Below the pieces are notes generated by a model, which ran no database searches, was not told where the DNA came from, and saw only the letters and a list, made by a program, of their open reading frames with translations. This document shows positions 43,997 to 52,316 of a DNA stretch of 64,000 nucleotides, piece by piece. How positions within the stretch are numbered: the stretch's first letter is position 1; every line of letters starts with the position of its first letter. Source of the DNA: Pleurodeles waltl (taxonomy: Eukaryota > Chordata > Amphibia > Caudata > Salamandridae); NCBI RefSeq assembly GCF_031143425.1, contig NC_090450.1, positions 220,731,442-220,795,441 of the forward strand, in the 5' to 3' direction. The translations under genes and the position numbers were made by a program.

Positions 43997-45587
43997 CTAC
44001 TCTGTCTTCTTGCGAGATCTCAGGGCCCTCTTGCGGGGTGGTTCTTCTCCTGCAGGAGGTGGGGGTCTGGTGGGCTGCTGCTGTGCGGGGGCCTCCTGTC
44101 CACTAGCGCCGGCGGAGGTGGTTGGCTGTTCTTGGTCCAGGCTAGTGGCAGGGGCCCTTGGGTGTTGTTCAGTGTCCGCCCTGTTGTTGACGAGGTCCTG
44201 CAGCAGCCCTACCATGGTAACCAGGGTGGTGTTGATGGCTCTGATGTCCTCCCTGTACCCCCGATAGTGTTCCTCCTGCAGCACCTGGATCTCCTGGAAC
44301 CGGGCCAGTACCGTCGCCATCGTCTCCTGGGAGCGGTTGTATGCTCCCATGATGGTGGTGAGGACCTCGTGGAGAGTGGGTTCCCTGGGCCTCTCCTCCC
44401 CCCCCTGTCGCACAGCTGCCCTCCGAGTTCCCCTGTTTCCCTGGGCCTCTGCCCCCTGGCCGGTGTGCCCACTACCACTGCCCCCAGGTCCCTGTTGTTG
44501 TTGGGGTGGTGGGTTATCCTGGGTGCCCTGTAGTGGTAGACACACCGCTGATTGACGCGCCCTGGAGACAGAGGCATGGGCCCGCTGGGTGGGAGCTGTG
44601 CTGGTGTTCCCAGAGGGGTTTGGGTCTGTAGTGGCCTGGGCCTGTGTGAGGGGAACCGACTGTCCAGAGGTCCCCGATGGTCCGGGCTGGTCATCGGTGT
44701 CCAGGTCGACAGAGCTGCTGTCATCGCTGACGGCCTCTTGGGTGGGGGGTGTGGAGAATTCTGGCCCCTCCGCCGCGGTGTGTTGACGGTCGGGTCCTGC
44801 AGGGGTATAGAGGTATGGTTATAGTTTCAATGTGTGGCATATGGGTGTATCTGTGGGTTCTCGTGTCCCCAAGTGCTGGCATTCGTGTGTGGGGGCTTTG
44901 GTGAGGGTGGCTTGTGGTGGGGATGTGTATATGCATTGGGCATGCTTTGGTGATGGGTGTCCATGCTTAGTGGACGCATGCAGGCCTAGGTTTTGGGATG
45001 TGTGGGTTGTGATGGTGAGACATTGGCGGGGAATAGGTGTGCTGGGGGTGGGGGTGAGGATGGTGGTGGGGGTGAGGATGGTGGTGGGGGTGAGGGTAGG
45101 GGTGACGATGGGGGTGGGGGTGAGGGTGGGGTTCGAGGATGGGGGTGAGGTTTGGGGTCTGATTTGGCATGCAGGTGGGGGGGAAGCAGTATTGAAGCTT
45201 CAACTTACCAGTATCCATTCCTCCGCCGACTCCTGCGAGGCCGTCAGGATGCAGGATGTTCAAGACTTCCTCCTCCCATGATGTGAATTGTGGGGGTTGA
45301 GGTGGGGGTCCTCCGCCAGTCTTCTGCACGGCGATGTTGTGCCTGGATACCATGGAACGCACCTTCCCCCGTAGGTCGTTCCATCGCTTCCTGATGTCTT
45401 CCCGATTTCTGGGGTGCTGTTCCACTGCATTCACCCTGTCGACAATCCTCTGCCATAGCTCCGTCCTCCGGGCAATGCTGGTGTATTGTATCTGTGTGCC
45501 GAACAGCTGGGGCTCTACCCGAACGATTTCCTCCACCATGACCCTGAGTTCTTCGTCTGTGAAGCGGGGTTGTCTTTGGGGTGCCAT
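43997..45587 (-). CDS. Myb/SANT-like gene B, two exons
   Basis: Exon 1 45587-45209 (379 bp) starts at ATGGCACCCCAAAG and ends ACTG|GTAAG; exon 2 44796-43997 (800 bp) follows CCCCTGCAG. Phases agree and give 392 residues. Exon 1 carries the DNA-binding trihelix: FTDEELRVMVEEIVRVEPQL, IARRTELWQRIVDRVNAV, and REDIRKRWNDLRGKVRSMVS. Exon 2 begins with an acidic Ser/Asp stretch, then Gln/Pro/Gly-rich sequence, a long helix likely to form a coiled coil (LHEVLTTIMGAYNRSQ...ILQEEHYRGYREDI region) and a basic end (RKRALRSRKK) fit for nuclear import. Convergent with the transposase, 508 bp apart. It differs from gene A in exon layout though both have the same type of domain. Confidence 0.8.
45040..45160. 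repeat. GGGGGTGAGG-type short tandem repeat in gene B intron
   Basis: Imperfect units of GATGGTGGTGGGGGTGAG fill part of the intron between gene B exons. It produces His/Pro-rich frames that are not coding. Confidence 0.8.
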
Positions 45588-46157
45588 GGGGTGGTGTGTA
45601 TGATGTGTGGGGTGGAGTATGTGTATTTAAGTGAGTTGAGTGTGGTGGTGTGTGTTGTTTTGTGTGTGGATAGTGTGTGGGTGATGGTGTTGAGTGGCTG
45701 TGGCTGTTATTTTTTGGATGCTGGTGTCTCGCTCTTGCCTTCTTGACAAATTTTTTAGCGTAGGGGTTTGTGGGTGATGTGGGTGTGTGTTTTATATTGT
45801 ATTGTGTGTGTGGGAGTGGTGTGTGTATGTGTATCAGGTGTGTGGGATTCAAATCGTCCAATGTGGCTGAGTTTTGTTCGTTTGTGTGTATTCTGACCGC
45901 GGCGGTGTGTCCCGCCAATGGAATACCGCGTTTGAATGACCGCCGCATGGATTCGTGGGTCGTAATGGGATGGGCGTATTTCTGTTGGCGTGACGGTGGA
46001 GGTTTGGTCACCTCCACCTTTCCGCCGACCGCTGGTCTGGCGGTCTGTTGTGGCGGTCGGATTTTCGGAGGTTTGCCTTCTGCGGGTCAGAATGACCGTG
46101 GCGGGTTTCCGCGACCGCGGCGGGATTATGGAGGATTTCTGACCGGCGGTAGGCGCC

Positions 46158-46185
46158 TTTTACCGCCGAGGTCAGAATGACCCCC
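46158..46185 (-). repeat. Harbinger right terminal inverted repeat
   Basis: Read on minus: GGGGGTCATTCTGACCTCGG then CGGTAAAAG. It differs from the left tip in the first bases (GGGGG against GGCCC). It is followed on + by TTA (46186-46188) and the continuation of LTR3. Confidence 0.85.
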
Positions 46186-46188
46186 TTA

Positions 46189-47956
46189 GTCTCTTTTTTG
46201 GATGTTTTTCTTTACCGGGACGAACCACGAAGTCAGGCCGGGTCGCGGTTGAGGCAAGCCGGCTAGAATTTCCGCGGCGGGTCGGTCCCACTCTGGAGCT
46301 TTTTTCCAAAAATTCTCAAATCTTTTCCAAACTTCTGGGGCTTCACCCAGATGTTCTTTTAAGGTTCTTTTGGGGTCCACAGCTCACCCCAAGGGTCCAG
46401 AAGTTCTGTGATGGTCCTTGGGGGGTGCGGACTTCAACTCCCAGAATGCACCTGGCGCAAACTCCTTTTTGGCCACTGGACAGTGGTCAGCTGGTTGCTT
46501 TCTTCAGGAGTTGGTGCAGGGGACTCTGGTTTAGCAATGTTTCACCTGTAGCAAACAGGGAGTCCCTCCTTGAACCAGTTGAAGCCAGGCAAAGTCCTTC
46601 TTGTGGTGAAGCCCAAGTGTGCAGCTGGTGCAGTCCTTCTGAGTGCAGGTTCCAGGTGCAGGCCAGGGGTCCAGCAGGGCAGTCCTTCTTCTTCTTTAGT
46701 TCCTTTCTTGTTGAATCCTGGAGGGGATCTGAGGTGTGGGTGCAGGTCTGCCAGTTTTATCCTTGCTCCTGGGTGAAAAGCAGGGGGGCCCTGGTTCTCC
46801 AATCAGGGACAGAGTCGTCCCCCTGTGATGACCACTTCCTGGGAAGTGTGGCAAAAATCCATCCCAGAAGGCAACAGTCTCTAAAAATCCAACATGGATG
46901 AATCTGATTTTTGGAGGTTACATCTGGCTGAGCCCACCCACTGGTGTGGCTAAAAATCATAAACACACCCCTCTCCTGCCCTCTCCTAATCTAATCAAGG
47001 GGGCACCTAATTGTCTGGGGTTGCAGGATGTGGGGGTGTTGCTGGGTGCTGCAAATGTCCTTCTCTGCCTTTGAAGACCAGTTTGGCAGCCCTCCCCCTT
47101 CCTGCCTCACCATCTGCTGAGGGGAGATTCTCTCCCCCAAGCACATTCCTTTGTGTGAAGCCTGGCCACTTCACACCTCATCAAGGCAGCCTGGCAGAAG
47201 CTGCTGCAGGCTGGCCAATCAGAGCACAGCAGCAAAAACAATGCAGAGCTGAAATTGGCAACTTTTTAGGTAAAGTCTAAACTTTTTACCTGAACTAGTT
47301 ATATTAAATCCAACAACTGGAAGTTGTAGGATTTATTACAACAATTAATTTGATACCAAATTCTTGGTATGCAACATTTAAGGAGACTTTAAAATTTAAA
47401 ATAAAGTCTGCCCATTCTAGCCTATGAAGGCCATTTACTTCAATGAGGGAAAAACGAATTTGGCTGTTTTTACCTCACCAGGGCTTATAAATCTATTTTT
47501 ATAAAGTCCCTGCTTATAGTTACATGGCACCCAGCCCTAGGGGCACATAGGGCACACCTTAGGGGTGACTTATATGTAAAAATAAGGTAGTTTAAGACTT
47601 TGGAAGTACCTTTAATTCCAAAGTCGAATTTGCATATAACTTTAATTTAAAAGCAGCCAGCAAGGCAGGCTTGCTTTTAAAATGACACTGGGCACCTCAG
47701 CAATGCACCTAGGTGTGCACCACCTATGCTGTGGTCCCTAAACCTACATGCCCTACCATATACTAGGGACTTATAGGTAGGTTAACTTAGCCAATTATAA
47801 TTAGCCTAATTTGTATATCCATTTTACACAGAGCACAGGCCCTGGGACTGGTTAGCAGTACCCAGGGCACCATCAAAGTCAGGAAAACACCAGCAAAAAG
47901 AGGAAAATGGGGGCAAAAAGTTATGGGGCCTCTGCAATCAGCCCTGTTTTCTCACA
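46189..47956 (-). repeat. LTR3, right part
   Basis: The remaining 1768 bp of LTR3. Together with 35951-36672 it makes 2490 bp, exactly the length of LTR2. It ends CTCACA at 47956 and is followed by CAGTG, the duplication for the whole array. Confidence 0.95.
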
Positions 47957-47961
47957 CAGTG

Positions 47962-48730
47962 TCATCTTCGAAGTACATATCTGTACAGAAGAGGTGTTGA
48001 CTAGCGGTTGAGAGAGAGTTTGGTAAGCAGCATGCATTTCATGATGTGCACATCATAACTAAGCAACAAAAGATTTAGAGTGTGTTGTATGTTATGGTGC
48101 AAGATACTGTGATGTGCACACCACAGCTGTGATAATGAAGTCGATTTTGTGGGCACGTTCTGGTGATGTGCACACCACAGCAGTGATAAAGGAGCTTATT
48201 TTCTAAAATCAAGTGAGTGTCTTCAAATTGATAGTGTGTTGATATGGTGATTTGCACACGTACGTCTGATATATACTGTGAAATATACACATCTGGAACA
48301 GTATTTGTGAGCTTCACAGTTGAATACTGCAGAGCACACTCCAGTGACATGCACACCCTGACTTCAGATCAGTAGTGCCACTTTGGTGATCATCACAGTG
48401 ATACGCACTCCTTGTGAAGGGTCAGAGTTAGTTAATATTACAGACTGACTTTAAGATTTAAGTGCCACAGTGAGTGAGTTGTGTAACAGGTCATGAGATA
48501 ATATCTGTTAGAAGATAAGTGTTAATCTTTTTTTTATTTCTTCTGTGCATCATTATGAGCTCACAAAGTTGCAGACTTACACCACCAGTGCCATTTCTTC
48601 CATGACCCGGTGATCCTTCATTAAAGTGACATGACTGGAAGGAGTAATTTTTAACTTTGTAAACTGGAGGAAGAAAAAGAAGATTATTTTACATAGTTTA
48701 GGGCCTGAGGGGTTAAGTGTGTCTAGTCAA
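47962..48730 (+). other. Gypsy leader continuing after the first insertion
   Basis: Non-coding sequence that continues the region left of 25516. It has a word GTGATGTGCACACCACAGC repeated near 48111 and 48163 and looser copies. No long frame. Regarded as the 5' untranslated part of the outer Gypsy element. Confidence 0.5.
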
Positions 48731-48805
48731 ATGGAGAAAAAAGTAAGATCTACAGAAAGTGTAGATGTTTTTAAAGATACTTTAGAAGACTTAGATAATC
48801 ACTAT
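48731..48805 (+). pseudogene. Gypsy gag, N-terminal fragment
   Basis: An ATG at 48731 opens a frame that runs without a stop to the ERV insertion at 48806 and is taken up again beyond the duplication CTAT at 62418-62421. Only about 25 codons are on this side. Identity as Gag depends on the downstream part. Confidence 0.5.
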
Positions 48806-50383
48806 TGATAACGCGTCCAGCCCTTATAAATTACCTGTACCTGGACACGTTGGAAGTCGGTGAATCTTTTAACCGAGTCGGGCTCTCCTCATCCTAAAAT
48901 AGTCGAGTCACTCAGATCAATAATCAATGACTATTGTAATCGGTAATCAATACTCAATTAATAGATCAATATAACACATCAGAAATCAATAACAGTTGGA
49001 ATTTCGGCGCACCATGACCTTTCAGTCATGAATAACCACACCAGTTTATTAAAAGTTAGTGAATTTATTTCCCTATATTAACAAAGCTAACACGATGTAT
49101 ATAATTCTAAAAAACCAAATGATGTATGTATATGAACATTACTGGCTGTCCATAACGGCGGAAGAAACGCAATCTACGCAAAATCTGGATAATGATACAC
49201 TCAGTTATGGCAATACAAATCACTAATATGACTAACTGTATTTGACTAATTTCATACATTGGTCAGCATAACAAGATTTCAATTTAGCATGGTACATTGA
49301 ATGAATACCTCGACTAACCTCTAATTAGCATTGGCATGTGGGGCTTCATGCAAAACGAATTTAGTCAACACAAATTTGGAAAACTTCTAACTAGGACCCT
49401 ATCTAAATAGCAGTTGGTACCTAAAAGGAAAAACACAATGCATAATACATTTATCCTTTCATATTTACCAAATACAATCAGCATTCAAGAAAAGTCTTCG
49501 TCCTTCAGGTACCGGTTGATCAGCATGGGGCAAGTTTCAAAGGGGCAAAGTTAAGGGCAAGCTTCCTTGCAGCGGCAAGGAGAATGGGGCAAAGTTACTG
49601 CATAGGCAAGACGGGGCAAATCAAAGTTAAAGTCTCTAGGGTGAGAATTCTTAAAGTCTCTTTCTCTCAGATAGAGAAAAGGGCATCAGGGTGTCGTCTA
49701 AAATGGAGTCTGGCATCTGGCTTCAAACTGGCATCGAGGAAAATGGCTGACTTCTCTTTGTCCAGTGGGTTTAAGTAAGAAACATTCCAAATTCTGCAGG
49801 GTCTTCCATTGGAGGGTTCATAGGTTGGCTTCAAATTGTCCAATGAAAATTGTCTTTTACTAGCGCTCATTTATGCATACACTGTCCTTGGAGCCTTGGA
49901 ACACAAATTGTAACATGGTTTGCCAATTATTTTACTATCTAAACCTTCATTGTCCGCACCTGCAGACTGACCTTGTATCAAAGGGGATGAAACCGGCCTA
50001 GTACGAAACCTTGGAGATAAGTGTATCAGTCAGCTCTACTGGAAAAACACAACTTCAAGCAAGAATATATGTTTCATTAGTTCAAGGAAAAAAACCACTC
50101 AGTTAGAATTTGAGACCAGGCAACTAGGCCAAAGCCTGTACTAAATTTAAGCTAAGCAAAACAGTTTTCAAACAAGAAATCATGGCATACATTTGCAATT
50201 ATGACGGATTACTACATTTTCAATACTTCATGATTAATAAAGCTCGTTTACAATGATGGCGAACTACCCCGAGGGCACAATTTCCCTCGTACATTATTTT
50301 CTTTACTAAAATCACACTACATTATACTTTTTGATTACACAATATGTATGAATATATGTTGGACCCTCTTTTCTGCGTCATCA
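48806..50383 (-). repeat. ERV 3' LTR
   Basis: 1578 bp. It differs from the 5' LTR only by scattered single substitutions and short indels (for example an A-run near 49110). Confidence 0.95.
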
Positions 50384-50394
50384 ATCCCTCCTCT
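50384..50394 (-). other. ERV polypurine tract
   Basis: On minus, AGAGGAGGGAT directly precedes the 3' LTR TGATGACG. Confidence 0.8.
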
Positions 50395-50443
50395 GATGAC
50401 TAATTATGTCATCACATCAAATCTACCCACACATTTTATTCCA

Positions 50444-52186
50444 TTAAAATTCTGTATAGTAATTTGACACTTCAGTCAATTCCCTTTTTCTTTTAGTCCC
50501 TTTTGATTTTTCTCTATATATTTCCATTATTTTGTTCTCTATTTTCTCTTCTCTTTTCCTTTTGTTCCTTGCTTTTAACATTTTGAAGGTTTTCCATGTT
50601 CCCCAAGAGCCTAATAGACAAATCAATATTATTAATATTCCCTTTACTATTTTTAGTAACAATCCGTTCCAAACGTTGCTGAGCCAATTTCCCACAGAAG
50701 CAAATCCTTTTCCAACTTTCTCCCAAACTCCGGGTTCTTTCAATTCCTTTAAATCTACACTTTCTTTAGTTAAATTTGTAAGCATCGTTCTAATTTTTCC
50801 ACTGCTGTCTGGTATATATGTACAACAGTGACGTGTACCAAGCATTTTGCAAACGCCGCCATCCTTTGCTAAAAGAATGTCTAAGGCAAGCCGATTTTGA
50901 AGAGTCATAGCTCTTTCTGCAGCGAGTTCAGCATCCATCAGGATTATAGCTCCTGAAAACTTTGTCAGCATGTTATCCACAATAGTAGACAACTTTCGTA
51001 TTTTGATTGAATTCAATATGACTCCTACTGAAGGAATCAATGCTCCAAATATATCTCCTACCACACCAGAAGCTGTCTCTCTTTTCTGAACATGATGTGA
51101 TTCAGACAGCTTTGGAAATTTCTTTAAGTCGTCTAGTTGGTAAATCTTTGGGAACACTATTCCCAAATAACACCTCCCATACCATCCTTTAGGAAGACGA
51201 TAATAGGCGTTGAGTCCACAAATATAATATATTCCAGGAATAACTGGGTCTTGTCCATTCAGCATGAACGTCCACTTAGGTTTAAATGCATACGTATGTT
51301 TGCATTCACTCGTTCCCACAAAAACTGTGTCATAATATGATTCAGCTCTATATATACAAAATTTCCCTACGTGCAATGTATCTAAAGCTATTTTTCCTTG
51401 TGTCTTTATTGCGGCAAAAGCATAATTATCTACAGATGTTCTTTTGTGTAATTCCCTTTCTAATTCCTCCTTCATTTCTTTCCTCCTATCATCAGTGCGG
51501 TCTAAGAAATTTATTTCTACTGGTGAAAGCAAGCATGTAAGGTTCTCTCTATGTGCGTGAGCTGTGTGAAAAGGTGACATTGGTTCGAAGAATTCCCTCA
51601 TTAATTTGGCATAATAATCTCTAGCTATTTTACTCAGGTGCCCTATTATGGGGACATATGCAAAAGTAACATCATAATTAGTGTAAAAATAATGAATGTA
51701 TGTTTGACCATAAAATCTGGAAGCTATTATACTACATGTAATTCCATACGTAAGAGGCATGCTGTGATACGTTACCCCTTCCACTACTGAGGTAGGTATT
51801 TGTGTACACACATAACAATTTTTCGCATCCATGGTCTCAACATACTCACTCAGTAAGCGATAGAAAATGTTAGATGAAAGTTCCTTCTTATCATGCAAGT
51901 GTCTCTCGTCTTGCTCGAGTCTCTTCAGAGCTGTTAGTTCAGTAACAATAATAGGTTTAGAAGTAGAAGCATCATTCGTCTCACTCTCATTTTTACCATG
52001 CATTCCAAGAACTATTGCTACAATGATTAGTACGCATGCGGTTATTAGACCGATACACATGTATTTACAACACTTCATCTTACGCCCCTGTGTAGTGAAG
52101 CTAGTCATGATCTGTATAGAATCAGAAAGTTGAAGACACTTTATCAAAGCGGATTTGCAGGTATTTACAAAGCTGAACGAGTTCAA
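50444..52186 (-). CDS. env: ERV envelope glycoprotein
   Basis: 580 codons, open throughout. In order: a hydrophobic segment at about 42-62 after a 40-residue N-terminal tail with Lys/Arg, so a long signal or signal-anchor; a Cys-containing surface part to about 365; a basic Lys-Arg dipeptide near 367 as candidate cleavage point, followed by a Gly/Ala/Val/Ile-rich stretch like a fusion peptide; heptad-like helices; a Cys pattern CX7CC near 443-453, one residue longer than the usual CX6CC of gamma-type transmembrane subunits; a membrane span at about 509-535; and a long, strongly basic cytoplasmic tail of some 45 residues. The gene starts 130 bp after the pol frame ends and would need a spliced transcript. 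Whether any protein is made is unknown. Confidence 0.85.
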   Translation of the reverse strand: MNSFSFVNTCKSALIKCLQLSDSIQIMTSFTTQGRKMKCCKYMCIGLITACVLIIVAIVLGMHGKNESETNDASTSKPIIVTELTALKRLEQDERHLHDKKELSSNIFYRLLSEYVETMDAKNCYVCTQIPTSVVEGVTYHSMPLTYGITCSIIASRFYGQTYIHYFYTNYDVTFAYVPIIGHLSKIARDYYAKLMREFFEPMSPFHTAHAHRENLTCLLSPVEINFLDRTDDRRKEMKEELERELHKRTSVDNYAFAAIKTQGKIALDTLHVGKFCIYRAESYYDTVFVGTSECKHTYAFKPKWTFMLNGQDPVIPGIYYICGLNAYYRLPKGWYGRCYLGIVFPKIYQLDDLKKFPKLSESHHVQKRETASGVVGDIFGALIPSVGVILNSIKIRKLSTIVDNMLTKFSGAIILMDAELAAERAMTLQNRLALDILLAKDGGVCKMLGTRHCCTYIPDSSGKIRTMLTNLTKESVDLKELKEPGVWEKVGKGFASVGNWLSNVWNGLLLKIVKGILIILICLLGSWGTWKTFKMLKARNKRKREEKIENKIMEIYREKSKGTKRKRELTEVSNYYTEF

Positions 52187-52316
52187 TGTTCACACAGTTT
52201 TCTTTAGCAGCTTTGGTCTCTTATCGGTTAGCAGCGTTGTCTCAAAATCGGTTTCAAAGTCAATCAAGTTAGCAATGTCTTAGCCGGTTGAAAAGTCAAT
52301 CAGGTGATCAATGTCT

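Larger units (their letters stand above)
36673..46185 (+). mobile_element. 9.5-kb PIF/Harbinger transposon with three genes
   Basis: The ends are GGCCCTCATTCTGACC on the left and, read inward from the right, GGGGGTCATTCTGACC, flanked by TTA on both sides (36670-36672 and 46186-46188). Within, the word TTCTGACC or its complement recurs just inside the ends (near 36750 and 46087), as expected of subterminal binding sites. It encodes a transposase on + and two Myb/SANT-like proteins on minus, plus three tandem arrays in the first transposase intron. Its 9513 bp make it long for the family, largely because of the arrays. It lies in a nearly undiverged LTR, so it inserted after the array. Confidence 0.95.
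25521..47956 (-). mobile_element. Tandem triple-LTR element encoding Gag-PR-TM only
   Basis: On the minus strand the order is LTR3 (35951-47956, interrupted), internal 2 (33224-35950), LTR2 (30734-33223), internal 1 (28008-30733), LTR1 (25521-28007). The whole is flanked once by CAGTG (25516-25520 and 47957-47961), so it is one insertion that became, or arrived as, a two-unit array sharing LTRs. Each LTR is about 2.49 kb and each internal part only about 2.7 kb, nearly filled by one ORF with capsid, zinc-knuckle and protease features but no reverse transcriptase, RNase H or integrase. Mobilisation must have used enzymes from another element. Copies are almost identical, so insertion was recent. 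Confidence 0.9.
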
